Position numbers and translations under genes: made by a program. The notes under the pieces are model-generated. The model was not told the DNA's origin. It saw only the letters and a list, made by a program, of their open reading frames with translations, and did no database searches. Shown one piece after another: positions 53,601-62,633 of a stretch of DNA of 64,000 bases (position 1 is its first letter; each line of letters opens with the position of its first letter). The DNA is from Mucilaginibacter limnophilus. Lineage in GTDB: Bacteria > Bacteroidota > Bacteroidia > Sphingobacteriales > Sphingobacteriaceae. The stretch covers positions 124,001-188,000 of the forward strand of contig NZ_SACK01000002.1 of NCBI RefSeq assembly GCF_004005815.1, read 5' to 3'.

Positions 53601-53825
53601 ATCAAGCTGAAAAACGGCAAAGTGGTTAGCGGGTTGTTCCGCCGTGAAGAAGGCGCTGTGTTTGTTTTTGCCGATATTGCCGGTCAGGAATTCACCGTGG
53701 CAAAAAAGGACATTGCCGAGCGTACCGCCGCAAAATATACCTTAATGCCTGATAACTTCAGGGATAAGCTGTCGCAGCGTGAGTTTGAAGCCGTTATAAA
53801 CTATTTATTGAACCATAAAAGTTAA
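50667..53825 (+). CDS. PVC-type heme c lipoprotein with dehydrogenase-like propeller and HEAT repeats
   Basis: Large exported lipoprotein, 1052 residues. The signal anchor IIVAAVIVAIGC gives the lipidated Cys. The N-terminal ~450 residues form a beta-propeller of the membrane-bound dehydrogenase type (FKLPEGFKIQLFASEPQIGK; ADKFTNFNDTLNIPIGILPL; IYIADFYNSIIGHYEV), the middle contains HEAT-like helices (MLAADQLADRIGQPAVAPLKK), and the C-terminus has a heme c site CATCH (NCATCHKISGEGGNIGPNL). It probably handles electrons from sugar or alcohol oxidation in the periplasm (inference). First gene of a four-gene operon. Confidence 0.85.
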   Translation: MKTNRVLTFAGIIVAAVIVAIGCSTSRKTGAGTTTVSTVPPVQAEPDDSLYSGILFNENIRRTTALTPEEERLGFKLPEGFKIQLFASEPQIGKPINISFDGKGRMWVSQSFEYPFPAKAPNKPRDRVTILEDTDGDGRADKFTNFNDTLNIPIGILPLAEGAVSYSIPNVYRFTDNNNDGKADAGKKLLGPFGFTDTHGMVNNFLRGYDGWVYACHGFTNTSTISGADGHTITMHSGNTFRFKVNGSRVEQTTSGRINPFGQVYDEFGYLYSTDCHTSPLYQLIMGGDYYGWGLEEGMGFAPDMKPLQNEATALAGIAYYADVLYPAEYQKNFYIGDAVASRVYRNSYVNNGSSPVGKREPDFVRSRDPWFRPVDVKMGPDGAIYIADFYNSIIGHYEVPLDDPRRDKVRGRIWRVTYKGMSNKNTDLTTAKVEELLSAIDAKNMQVRMLAADQLADRIGQPAVAPLKKLLTDKSTVATRYIHAMWVLQRLNALTGEEIKKAAGMSDPIIRVHTMRILRERKADAAIEYPIIVKALKDNNPHVQRAALEVFVKYPDLASLRQILAFRKTIPEYDSHMIYTARLVERNILRNGNNMQQVAGMQWNDTDAANIADVLAGVLSEPSGTFLAKYMESHSVSAVKVPATYQHLARFAPGAQLDKIISTARQKSANDVEISYYTLKGVRLGIAQRDATENAEIGAWANTLADGLITRYPLNKFESFDALDRQVYALQLAGDFRNTAIEPKLKYYLTKESKTDPNMQAHIIKALLKINPEKNAAVAGGILTDPATPVNVKGNIAASLGDLTGTSDKTILASVNKALADVTNAPPDLQAAIVTSLATSPEGKDIIFEKVRKGEYMSRILLQPKVEERILMGMSPKQKKVYDEIIANVEPVNVERNKIIKERLQAFNADNAKKALPSLDSGKVVFSQNCATCHKISGEGGNIGPNLDGVSKWGPNNLAEKILDPNRNISEAFRNYTIKLKNGKVVSGLFRREEGAVFVFADIAGQEFTVAKKDIAERTAAKYTLMPDNFRDKLSQREFEAVINYLLNHKS

Positions 53826-53834
53826 CCGATACCT

Positions 53835-55031
53835 ATGGAATTAACTGTTATAAGCCGTACCCTTTGCCTTGCAGCCTTCACGCTGAGCGGCATAGTGTGT
53901 AATGCGCAATCCCCAACCGGCGAGTTTAAAAAGCATACGCTTACCACCGAATTTAAATCGGAAGGCGTTGCTGTTGCCGATGTGAATAAAGACGGAAAGC
54001 TTGATGTCATCGCCGGGCCCCACTGGTATGAGGCGCCCAACTGGAAGCGGCATGATATATATGAGTCGAGGGTGTATGATCCGGGGAAGGAATATGCTAC
54101 ATCATTTTTGAACCTGAACCTGGACATCAATTTTGATGGTTGGGACGATGTGATCGTAATCGGTTTTCCGGGAAGCCCGGGCGTGTGGTACGAAAATCCG
54201 AAGAATAAAGAAGGTTACTGGACAAAGCATAATTTTCTGGATTCAACAGGTATCGGTAACGAGTCGCCAAACTTTGTTGATATTGACGGCGATGGCAGGC
54301 TGGATATACTTTGTGCCGATTCGCGCGCGCAAAAAGTAGTTTGGATACAGGCGCCAACAAAAAAAGGCGATACTACCTGGCACTGCTACCCTATCAGTGG
54401 CGTTGATCCGGATAATACACACATGTTTACCCATGGCATCGGATATGGTGATATTAATAAGGACGGCCGGAAAGATGTGTTTACGCGTCGCGGATGGTGG
54501 GAAGGCCCGGCTGATCTGAAGCAACCAAACTGGAAATACCACGCGGTTGATTTGGGTCAGGATTGCTCGCACATGTATTCGTTCGATGTAAATAACGATG
54601 GACTTATTGATATCATCAGCGCTTCAGCACACCGCATTGGTATTTGGTGGCATCAGCAGGGTAAGGATGCACAAGGAAACCAAACATGGACGCATAACGA
54701 GATCAGCGCGGCATTCTCCCAATCACACGCGCTGGCCTTTGTCGACCTAAATAAAGATGGTTACCGCGACCTGGTGGCAGGCAAGCGTTTCTTTGCGCAT
54801 AACGATACGGATCATGACCCGGGTGCGCATGACCCGGCTGTGATCTACTGGTTTGAGTATACACCCGGAAAGGCGCCGTACTTTATCCCGCATCTTATTG
54901 ATAATGATTCGGGTGCAGGACTAAACATCGTTACAGCCGACATGAACAAGGATAAACTGACCGATATTGTAATTGCCAACAAAAAGGGCGTATTTTATTT
55001 TGAAAATCTGATGAACAAAAAGAAGAAATAA
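53835..55031 (+). CDS. FG-GAP/VCBS-repeat secreted protein
   Basis: A 398-residue protein with an N-terminal signal peptide and a beta-propeller of repeats bearing DxNxDGxxD calcium-loop motifs: VADVNKDGKLDVIAG, LDINFDGWDDVIVIG, VDIDGDGRLDILCAD, GDINKDGRKDVFTR, DVNNDGLIDIISAS, DLNKDGYRDLVAGK and DMNKDKLTDIVIAN. At least seven repeats are present. It lies 10 bases after the heme c gene, so the two likely function together; surface or periplasmic sugar binding is one option. Enzyme activity is not evident. Confidence 0.88.
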   Translation: MELTVISRTLCLAAFTLSGIVCNAQSPTGEFKKHTLTTEFKSEGVAVADVNKDGKLDVIAGPHWYEAPNWKRHDIYESRVYDPGKEYATSFLNLNLDINFDGWDDVIVIGFPGSPGVWYENPKNKEGYWTKHNFLDSTGIGNESPNFVDIDGDGRLDILCADSRAQKVVWIQAPTKKGDTTWHCYPISGVDPDNTHMFTHGIGYGDINKDGRKDVFTRRGWWEGPADLKQPNWKYHAVDLGQDCSHMYSFDVNNDGLIDIISASAHRIGIWWHQQGKDAQGNQTWTHNEISAAFSQSHALAFVDLNKDGYRDLVAGKRFFAHNDTDHDPGAHDPAVIYWFEYTPGKAPYFIPHLIDNDSGAGLNIVTADMNKDKLTDIVIANKKGVFYFENLMNKKKK

Positions 55032-55065
55032 CCAATAACAAACCTGATTAAACCAACAAAAAATT

Positions 55066-56619
55066 ATGAGTGCACAAACCCAAACTGCCGGAGCGCCAAG
55101 CAAAATGCTTTTCCTGGCATGCTTCATCTCAATTGTTACCACATCATTTGGCTTTATACTGCGCGCCTTAACCCTGCCGCAATGGAGCGCCGATTTTAAC
55201 CTGACCAATACACAAACAGGCGAAATTGCGGGCGTAGGGCTTTGGCCGTTTGCAATTAGCATTGTGTTATTCAGCTTGATAATTGATAAAGTAGGATACA
55301 AAAACTCGATGATATTCGCGTTTATCTGCCATATATCATCTGCTGTGATAACCTGGTTTGCAGATGGCTATACCATGCTGTACATAGGCACATTTATAAT
55401 GGCTTTGGGTAATGGTACCGTTGAGGCAGTTACTAACCCGGCAGTAGCAAGTATGTTCCCTCGCGAAAAAACCCGCTGGCTTAATTATCTGCACGCAGGA
55501 TGGCCAACAGGTTTGATTTTGGGTGGTGTAATGGCCTTGCTTATGGGCCCTGCAACCAACTGGAAAATTAAGATATTATTAGTACTAATACCCGCAGTGG
55601 CTTACGGCATATTAATGCTTGGCCGGAAATTTCCGGTTAACGAACGTGTGCGGGCAGGGGTATCATACCTGGAAATGCTTAAAGAAGTAGGTGTTGGCGG
55701 CGCACTTATCATTGTTGGACTAATCATCTTTCAGATAGGTTCCGTTTTTGGTTGGTCAACCACTATAAACGTAATTGTAACCCTTGCCATAGTAGCGTTG
55801 TTCGGCTTATATGTGCGCAGCTTTGGCCGTCCGTTATTTATTATTATGCTGCTGATCATGCTTCCGCTGGCGGTTACTGAATTGGGTACCGATAGCTGGG
55901 TAAGTGACCTGATGGGTCCTGCAATGCAAAAAATTGGTTTGCAAGGCGGATGGATACTGATCTACACATCATCAATCATGGTGATACTGCGTTTCTGCGC
56001 GGGCGGTATCATTCACCGTATATCTCCGCTTGGTTTGCTAGCGGTATGTTCGAGCATTGCCGCGCTGGGTTTATACTTCCTGTCGACCGCCGATGGCATT
56101 ATGATATTGGTTGCCGCTACCATATTCGGCTTGGGTAAAAGCTTCTTCTGGCCAACCATGCTGGGCGTTGTGGCTGAGCGTTTCCCGAAAGGTGGCGCGC
56201 TTACGCTGAACATTACCGGTGGTGTAGGTATGATTGGCGCAGGGGTTATAGGCGCGGTAATTTTAGGTTTTGTTCAAGATAAATCGATTGATAATAACCT
56301 GCGCGCATACGACCAGAAGAACAATACAGCCCTGCACAGCACTTATGCTACCGAAAAGAAAACAAGTATGTTCGGCGAGTACCAGGCAGTTGACGCCACG
56401 AAACTGGCAAGCGCGTCCGCTGAAGAAAAAGCTACGGTAACAACCGTACAGGCCGACGCAAAAAAAGGCGCTTTAAAAACAGTAGCCTTATTTCCGATTG
56501 GTATGCTGGTGTGTTACCTGCTGCTAATATTCTACTTTAAATCAAAAGGCGGATACAAGGCTGTTTTGCTGGAAACGGTGGATAACGAGTATCCGACGCC
56601 CGGGCCAACGCCTGCGTAA
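55066..56619 (+). CDS. Major facilitator superfamily transporter
   Basis: Inner-membrane MFS permease, 517 residues with about 12 transmembrane segments. Evidence: the first helix region MLFLACFISIVTTSFGFILRAL, the DKVGYKNSMIFAF loop where the MFS A-motif lies, a long central hydrophilic part near residue ~215 and a long loop near ~410-450 (DQKNNTALHSTYATEKK) before the last helix. Substrate unknown; position between the VCBS and Gfo/Idh genes suggests uptake of a sugar or sugar acid. Confidence 0.88.
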   Translation: MSAQTQTAGAPSKMLFLACFISIVTTSFGFILRALTLPQWSADFNLTNTQTGEIAGVGLWPFAISIVLFSLIIDKVGYKNSMIFAFICHISSAVITWFADGYTMLYIGTFIMALGNGTVEAVTNPAVASMFPREKTRWLNYLHAGWPTGLILGGVMALLMGPATNWKIKILLVLIPAVAYGILMLGRKFPVNERVRAGVSYLEMLKEVGVGGALIIVGLIIFQIGSVFGWSTTINVIVTLAIVALFGLYVRSFGRPLFIIMLLIMLPLAVTELGTDSWVSDLMGPAMQKIGLQGGWILIYTSSIMVILRFCAGGIIHRISPLGLLAVCSSIAALGLYFLSTADGIMILVAATIFGLGKSFFWPTMLGVVAERFPKGGALTLNITGGVGMIGAGVIGAVILGFVQDKSIDNNLRAYDQKNNTALHSTYATEKKTSMFGEYQAVDATKLASASAEEKATVTTVQADAKKGALKTVALFPIGMLVCYLLLIFYFKSKGGYKAVLLETVDNEYPTPGPTPA

Positions 56620-56652
56620 AGCGATCACAATTAAATAACTATATAAATAATC

Positions 56653-57768
56653 ATGAGCGAAAAAAAGATCAACGTAGCCATTGTAGGATTAGGCTTTGGT
56701 GCTGAATTTATCCCGATTTATCAAAAGCATCCAAACGCCAACATGTATGCCATTTGCCAGCGTAACGCAGGTAAGCTGAATGAGATAGGCGATGCTTTCG
56801 GTATTGAAAAAAGATACACCAGTTACGAGGAATTGCTGAAAGACCCTGATGTTGACGCGGTGCATATCAACACGCCGATACAAAGCCATGCAGAGCAGTC
56901 GATTGCTGCCCTGCACGCCGGAAAACATGTGGCCTGTACCGTACCTATGGCTACTACTGTTGACGAATGCCGCCGCATTGTTGAGGCGGTACAGGAAACC
57001 GGCCTTACTTATATGATGATGGAGACGGTGGTTTACAGCCGCGAGTTTTTGTTTATAAAAGAGCTATATGAAAAAGGCGAGCTGGGTAAGATCCAGTTTC
57101 TTCGTGGATCACACCAGCAGGAAATGGCCGGCTGGCCGGGTTACTGGGAAGGCTTGCCGCCAATGTATTACGCCACGCACTGCGTAAGCCCGGTACTGGC
57201 TTTGCCAAAGGCTGAAGCTGAATACGTTTCATGCTTTGGTTCAGGACGAATAGATGAAGAGCTGATACCGAAATATGGTTCACCGTTCGCTATTGAAAGC
57301 TGCCACATTAAACTGAAAGATACCGATCTTTCGGCCGAGGTTACCCGCTCGCTATTTAACACGGCACGTCAGTACCGCGAAAGCTTTGATGTGTATGGCT
57401 CAAAAAAATCGTTCGAGTGGACGCTTGTGGAGCATGAAGAAAGCGTGATACATACAGGTGAAACGCCTGAAAGAGTTAAAATCCCTGACTACGCACATCT
57501 TCTGCCAGAGGAAATACAGGGCTTTACTACCCAGGGTGTTTATGGCGACGAAGGTGAAACACACCTGTCGTTCATACAAGGCTCGGGTCATGGCGGTTCA
57601 CACCCGCATTTAGTGAACGAATTTGTGAGCGCCTTAGTAAACGGTAGGCAGCCTTATCCAAATGCAACGCAATCGGCTAACATAACCTGTGTTGGTATTT
57701 TGGCGCATGATTCGGCAATGGCCGGCGGAGAGAAAAAATATCTGCCTGATTTTACGTTGAGTAAATAA
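56653..57768 (+). CDS. Gfo/Idh/MocA family NAD(P)-dependent oxidoreductase
   Basis: A 371-residue dehydrogenase. The Rossmann motif VAIVGLGFGAEF starts the NAD(P)-binding domain; DPDVDAVHINTPIQSHAEQSIAALHAGKHVACTVPMATT includes the conserved EKP-like segment (here TVP), and the C-terminal domain has the acid-base region (GGSHPHLVNEFVSAL with His). Cytoplasmic, likely oxidising a sugar or inositol-like substrate. The canonical EKP is changed to TVP, so the Lys of that motif is absent; catalysis may use another residue. Last gene of the operon. Confidence 0.88.
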   Translation: MSEKKINVAIVGLGFGAEFIPIYQKHPNANMYAICQRNAGKLNEIGDAFGIEKRYTSYEELLKDPDVDAVHINTPIQSHAEQSIAALHAGKHVACTVPMATTVDECRRIVEAVQETGLTYMMMETVVYSREFLFIKELYEKGELGKIQFLRGSHQQEMAGWPGYWEGLPPMYYATHCVSPVLALPKAEAEYVSCFGSGRIDEELIPKYGSPFAIESCHIKLKDTDLSAEVTRSLFNTARQYRESFDVYGSKKSFEWTLVEHEESVIHTGETPERVKIPDYAHLLPEEIQGFTTQGVYGDEGETHLSFIQGSGHGGSHPHLVNEFVSALVNGRQPYPNATQSANITCVGILAHDSAMAGGEKKYLPDFTLSK

Positions 57769-57786
57769 CTTTAACCATATAGTGCA

Positions 57787-57815
57787 AAAAGCGGCTTATT
57801 TTGGCCGCTTTTGTT
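57787..57815 (+). terminator. Terminator after the Gfo/Idh gene
   Basis: A 9-bp stem (AAAAGCGGC at 57787-57795 with GCCGCTTTT at 57804-57812) and eight-base loop end the four-gene operon. Confidence 0.8.
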
Positions 57816-57939
57816 ATTTGTGTCTATCCCGATGGCAATATCCACCACCAATTCAATAATAAAACCCTGTTATTTGAACTATGGTATAAATACTTTTATA
57901 TCGCCTAAAAGGCACCGTTATAGCCATTTTTCTATATAC

Positions 57940-60726
57940 ATGAAGAAGATACTGTTAATCATACTGGTTTGCTTTTTATATGCACAGGGGTTGTTTGCCC
58001 AACGCTATTTGTCTGATACTTTCACGGCTGCCGACTCGCTTGTGAACATCGCTTATGGCAGCGCACCAAATTATCAGCATAAAACACAAACACTGCTGCT
58101 TGACTTTTACGAGCCCCGCGGCGATAAAACCTCAAAACGCCCGTTGATTATTTATGTACATGGAGGCGGTTTTGTGGAAGGTACGCGCAAATGGGCTTCA
58201 GTACGGTTAATGTGTGAAAAGCTGGCCATGAAAGGTTACGCAGTTGCCAGTATCGACTACCGGCTAGACCCAACTGTAAATGTATTCCAGTCTGACACCA
58301 ACCGCCGGCCCATTACTGATGCCATGCACGATTTGAAAGCAGCAATCAGGTTCTTCAAGGCAAATCAAAACAAATACCGCATTGATACAGCAAATATTGT
58401 AACCGGCGGGGAATCGGCAGGTGCTATAACGGCCATGGCTGCCGCTTATGTCGATAAGCTTTCAGAAGTTAAAAATTATAAAAAAACAAACCCAAACACT
58501 GTTGATGGAAACAGCGGTAACCCCGGTTATAGTACACGGCCAAAAGCGGTTATGTGCCTCTGTGGTATTGGCGATACGTTGGCGATGGAACGCCCGTCTG
58601 ATCCGCCGATGCTTTGGATACATGGCTCAAAAGACCCTATGCTGCCTATTGAATGGGGACAGCAAGTGGTAACGCGCGCAAAAAATATTGGATTGCCTTA
58701 TGAGGCTATTGTATTCAAGGGTGCTACGCATTGTCCGTGGTATTTTGGCTTGCCTAACTGGCGATCATATCTTGACAGTACAGTTAACTATGTGGCAAAT
58801 TATTTATATTATAAAGGCTTTGCCTTTGGCGATAAAGAAGTATTTGCAAAGGTGAAACCTATTGCCGAAAAATATCAAATACTGCCATTGAATGCTGTAA
58901 AACCTACCGGTTGGTTAAAGCAGCAGGTTCAGGATAACCTTGATGGATTTACGGGTCATCTGGATTCGCTGGTGCCCGATCTTATTCTGAAAGATGATAT
59001 TTATAATAAAGACCGGCTTACCCGAAAAGTAAAAAGTAAGGATGTGGGCGCGCAAGGTGGTGGTGGCGGTAATAACGAAAACGAGGATAACAGCTGGCAG
59101 GTGCAGTTTTTATGGTGGAACAGCGAAACACAAAGCAACTGGCGCGATGGCTATATCCGTAGTGCTATTCTTGCTAACGACAAAGAGCATCTTTCGCGCA
59201 TAGCGAAATACATAAAAGGTATTTTAGCTACGCAAGATGCCGACGGTTACCTGGGCATTTATGATAAAGAGCTGCGGTATAAATTTGACCAGGAGAATGG
59301 TGAACTTTGGTCGAAAGCTACTTTGCTGAGGGGCTTACTGGCCTGGTATGACTATACCAAAGATAAAACAGTACTAACAGCCATTATCCGTGCAGTGGAT
59401 AACGTGATGATAAATTGGCCGGTTAATAAATCGCACCCTTTTTTAGCGATGAAACCTGATGTGTCGGGCCTGTCGCACGGACTGATGTTTACCGACGTGC
59501 TGGAAAGCCTTTATCATTTAACGGGCAATCAAAAGTATATGGATTATGTGCTGTTCATGTATAAAGATTTTTCGGAACAGGTGATAAATGAAGACGCGCA
59601 ATACCGCAAACTGCTTAATGCTGATTTGCTGTTGCGTGGCCATGGCGTGCATACTTACGAGCATTTGCGTACTGTCGCGGCAGCTTACTATGCTTCAGGT
59701 AGTCCTAAGCTTAAGCAGGCGCTGCATAATTTCCTTGAAAAAGTAATATTGGCAACAACTGCCTCGGGAGCACCGGTTGGCGATGAGTGGGTGCTTGGCC
59801 GAAAGGCCGATGCCACCAAACGGGGGTATGAATACTGTTCACTGCAGGAATTATTACATAGCTATGCAAGCCTTTATGCCAAAAGCGGTGAAAATGATTA
59901 CGGCGACAAAATTGAAAAACTGTTCTTTAATGCGGCGCAGGGCGCACGCCATCCAAGCCAGAGCTGTATAGCATATTTAAAAAGTGACAATTCGTATGCA
60001 ATGGAAGGCTGGCTAAACCTTGATAGCGCCGATAAGCATCAGGTTCGGTATAAATATTCGCCGGTGCATCAGGACGCCGCCGTTTGCTGCGTGCCTAACG
60101 CCGGGCGTATCGCACCTTATTATATTCAGAACATGTGGATGAAAAGTGGCAATAGTCTTGTAGCATCGCTGCTTGGTCCTTCAACAGTAAATACTACTAT
60201 TAGCGGCAAACCGGTTTCTGTTAAAGAAGTAACGGAGTATCCTTACAGCAATTCTATCAGCTTTATAATAACGGCTAATGGAAACTTTACTCTTAAAATT
60301 CGCAAACCTGAATGGGTGTCGAAGTATACTGTCAGTTTAATGCATACTGAAGAAGACGGCTTTATTGTAATCAGCAAGAATTGGAAAGGCACGGAAATGG
60401 TTAAGGTAGATTTTGCTCCGGAGGTGAAAGTTAATCAAGACATCAACAACGAAACCTATTTTACTTACGGCGCGTTGGTTCTGGCGCATCCTATCGCAGC
60501 AAAAGAAATTAAGGGCAAAAGCTTTCCGTTAGCAGGCTTTAATGATTACAGGTACGAACCGGAAAATCTTGAAGTGTTGCAATATTCCGGGGCTCCGGTT
60601 AAAGTTGCAGGAAATGATAAGTTTACTACCTCATTATATAACCCGGTTACTAAACAAACAGAAACTGTTACGCTGCAACCAATAGGTTCAACCATATTAA
60701 GGCAAACTACTTTTAAGCAAAAATAA
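57940..60726 (+). CDS. Bifunctional esterase - GH127 beta-L-arabinofuranosidase-like fusion
   Basis: Secreted two-part enzyme of 928 residues. The ATG at 57940 starts the signal peptide (MKKILLIILVCFLYAQGLFA); a longer frame from 57811 has no support. Residues ~20-290 are a carboxylesterase-like alpha/beta hydrolase: HGGGFVEG near 73, nucleophile GGESAGA near 155, IHGSKDPMLP and GATHCPWYFG (His). Residues ~300-920 are GH127 (DUF1680): YEYCS near 630 and CC in AAVCCVPNAGRIAPYY near 715 match the Zn-bound cysteine site and nucleophile. It likely removes ester groups and arabinofuranosyl units from plant glycans. Confidence 0.85.
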   Translation: MKKILLIILVCFLYAQGLFAQRYLSDTFTAADSLVNIAYGSAPNYQHKTQTLLLDFYEPRGDKTSKRPLIIYVHGGGFVEGTRKWASVRLMCEKLAMKGYAVASIDYRLDPTVNVFQSDTNRRPITDAMHDLKAAIRFFKANQNKYRIDTANIVTGGESAGAITAMAAAYVDKLSEVKNYKKTNPNTVDGNSGNPGYSTRPKAVMCLCGIGDTLAMERPSDPPMLWIHGSKDPMLPIEWGQQVVTRAKNIGLPYEAIVFKGATHCPWYFGLPNWRSYLDSTVNYVANYLYYKGFAFGDKEVFAKVKPIAEKYQILPLNAVKPTGWLKQQVQDNLDGFTGHLDSLVPDLILKDDIYNKDRLTRKVKSKDVGAQGGGGGNNENEDNSWQVQFLWWNSETQSNWRDGYIRSAILANDKEHLSRIAKYIKGILATQDADGYLGIYDKELRYKFDQENGELWSKATLLRGLLAWYDYTKDKTVLTAIIRAVDNVMINWPVNKSHPFLAMKPDVSGLSHGLMFTDVLESLYHLTGNQKYMDYVLFMYKDFSEQVINEDAQYRKLLNADLLLRGHGVHTYEHLRTVAAAYYASGSPKLKQALHNFLEKVILATTASGAPVGDEWVLGRKADATKRGYEYCSLQELLHSYASLYAKSGENDYGDKIEKLFFNAAQGARHPSQSCIAYLKSDNSYAMEGWLNLDSADKHQVRYKYSPVHQDAAVCCVPNAGRIAPYYIQNMWMKSGNSLVASLLGPSTVNTTISGKPVSVKEVTEYPYSNSISFIITANGNFTLKIRKPEWVSKYTVSLMHTEEDGFIVISKNWKGTEMVKVDFAPEVKVNQDINNETYFTYGALVLAHPIAAKEIKGKSFPLAGFNDYRYEPENLEVLQYSGAPVKVAGNDKFTTSLYNPVTKQTETVTLQPIGSTILRQTTFKQK

Positions 60727-60782
60727 ACCGGCAGGAAAATAAAGCGTTAAATACTCAGTTACAATTACGGGCGATAGCTCTG

Positions 60783-60813
60783 TTTGCAATTGCCTTTATT
60801 ATTATTTAATTTG
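60783..60813 (+). promoter_or_regulatory. Promoter for the SusR-like gene (TTTG - 19 bases - TTAATTTG)
   Basis: TTTG at 60783-60786 and TTAATTTG at 60806-60813 are 19 bases apart, close to the Bacteroidota consensus apart from one T at the second position of -7. Predicted transcription start is near 60820, 14 bases before the ATG. Confidence 0.6.
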
Positions 60814-60833
60814 TACTGATTATTTACCTTAAT

Positions 60834-62483
60834 ATGCGCCGCCTACACCTGCTGCTTTTGCTTTTACTGGTTTTTAACGCTGCTTTCTCATCAGATGGTG
60901 ATACCGAAAAGGCATTGGCAAAGCTTGATGTTGAATTAAGCAAAAAAAGCGAGTACGATAAGGCAAAAGAGCAGCGCATCAATCAGTTGAAGTCGGGTTT
61001 AAAACCTTCGGCACGCAATCCGAAACAAAACTTCAATGTTTGCAGCGCTATTTATGAAGAATACAAATCGTATCAGTACGACTCCGCTTATGTGTACGCT
61101 CACAAACTATTGCAATTAAGCAACCGGCTTAATGATGTTGGTAAAGAATATACGAGTCGTGTTAAAGTAGGCTTTATCCTGTTATCGTCGGGTATGTTTA
61201 AAGAGGCCTTTGATAACCTGGCGGGGATTAATGCCCGTATGCTGAACGACAGCATTAAGTATGAATACTACCGGCTGATGATGCGCGCCAATTTCGATCT
61301 GGCTAATTATGACAATGATAATCAATATGCGCCTAAATACATTGAACAGGCTAATAAGTATATAGATTCGGCGGTAGCGGTAAGCAAACCCGGCTCATAC
61401 AACAGTTTATATTTAATCGGGTATAAAAAGCTCAAAGACGGTAAACCTGCAGCCGCTGAAGCCGACTTTCAAAATTTACTCAACACGCAAAAACTTACCT
61501 CGCATCAGCATGCCATAGTAGCATCAACGCTGGCTAATATTTATCTCAAAAACAAAAAAGACCGCGATAAGGGCATACAATTGCTCTGCGAAGCGGTTAT
61601 TAGTGATGTACAATCGTCAACTAAAGAAACACTGGCTATTTATTGGCTCGCCGAGGTGTTTTACAAAAGCGGTGATATCAAAAACGCATATAAATACATT
61701 CAACATGCTGCTGCCGATGCCGATTTTTACGGTGCGCGCCAGCGCAGGGTACAAATAAGTTCAATATTGCCTATGGTTGCCGCCGAGAAGCTGGCTTATA
61801 CCGAGAAGGAGAAGACGCGTTTTTTAATTTTCATTATCTCGCTGACCATATTGGCTATCCTGGTTATTGTGATATCGGTGATTCTTTTCAGGCAGCTAAA
61901 AAACCTTAAAGCAAAGGAAAAGATAATCGAAGAAACCAACGCCGAGCTTGAAGCTATTAATCTTAAGCTTGAGGAAGATACTCATATTAAGGAAGAGTAC
62001 ATTGGCTATTTTTTTAACGTGATATCAGGTTATATTTTGAAACTGGAAAAGCTTAAACGCTCAGTAGATGTTAAGCTGGCGCAGAAACGGTATGACCATA
62101 TTCAACTGATTGTTGATAACATTCAAATCAAAAAAGAGCGCGATAACCTGTTTCATACCTTCGACAGGATATTCATAAAAATATTCCCAAATTTCGTTAC
62201 CTCATTTAACAGCCTGTTTAAAAAGGAAGACCAGATATGGCCTAAGAACGATGAAGTATTAACTACTGACCTGCGCATTTTCGCCTTGATACGATTAGGT
62301 GTTACTGACAGCGAAACCATATCCAAAATTCTCGAGTATTCAGAGAAGACCATTTATGTTTATAAGATGCGCCTTAAGGCGAAATCTATTTATCATTCTG
62401 ATGAATTTGATAAACGTATAATGGAAATTAAAGCTGTAGAGCCTCGTAAAAATAAAGTACGGGTTGAAAATCTACATAATTAG
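60834..62483 (+). CDS. DUF6377-type membrane regulator, SusR-like
   Basis: A 549-residue membrane regulator. It has a signal sequence (LHLLLLLLLVFNAAFS), a periplasmic TPR-like sensor (residues ~50-315: YKSYQYDSAYVYAHKLLQLSNRL; ATLANIYLKNKKDRDKGIQLL), one transmembrane helix at ~325-347 (FLIFIISLTILAILVIVISVIL), a coiled coil (KAKEKIIEETNAELEAINLKLEE) and a C-terminal LuxR-like HTH (TTDLRIFALIRLGVTDSETI ... YSEKTIYVYKMRLK). This architecture fits SusR-type activators of starch genes. The next gene is a SusA-like amylase. Confidence 0.8.
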   Translation: MRRLHLLLLLLLVFNAAFSSDGDTEKALAKLDVELSKKSEYDKAKEQRINQLKSGLKPSARNPKQNFNVCSAIYEEYKSYQYDSAYVYAHKLLQLSNRLNDVGKEYTSRVKVGFILLSSGMFKEAFDNLAGINARMLNDSIKYEYYRLMMRANFDLANYDNDNQYAPKYIEQANKYIDSAVAVSKPGSYNSLYLIGYKKLKDGKPAAAEADFQNLLNTQKLTSHQHAIVASTLANIYLKNKKDRDKGIQLLCEAVISDVQSSTKETLAIYWLAEVFYKSGDIKNAYKYIQHAAADADFYGARQRRVQISSILPMVAAEKLAYTEKEKTRFLIFIISLTILAILVIVISVILFRQLKNLKAKEKIIEETNAELEAINLKLEEDTHIKEEYIGYFFNVISGYILKLEKLKRSVDVKLAQKRYDHIQLIVDNIQIKKERDNLFHTFDRIFIKIFPNFVTSFNSLFKKEDQIWPKNDEVLTTDLRIFALIRLGVTDSETISKILEYSEKTIYVYKMRLKAKSIYHSDEFDKRIMEIKAVEPRKNKVRVENLHN

Positions 62484-62594
62484 AGCGTTCGAAAAAGCCG
62501 CCTACAGCTTAAATAAGCCCTAAATTCAATTAAATTTTTCATCTTCTCGTAAAAATCAACTGGCTGATTATCAACAGATTGATTTAAAAAATCC

Positions 62595-62633
62595 TTAAAT
62601 TTTATTAAATTTTAGCTAAACAAATAGCTAAAC
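62595..62633 (+). promoter_or_regulatory. Paired direct repeats before the amylase gene
   Basis: TTAAATTTTA is tandem at 62595-62604 and 62605-62614, and TAGCTAAAC occurs at 62613-62621 and 62625-62633, 12 bases apart start to start (about one helical turn). The rest of the 62484-62782 spacer holds no gene. These are candidate sites for the SusR-like regulator encoded just upstream. Confidence 0.5.

Noticed and set aside
57811..57939. N-terminal extension of the esterase-GH127 protein
   Set aside because: The extension overlaps the terminator of the previous operon and would bury the signal peptide.
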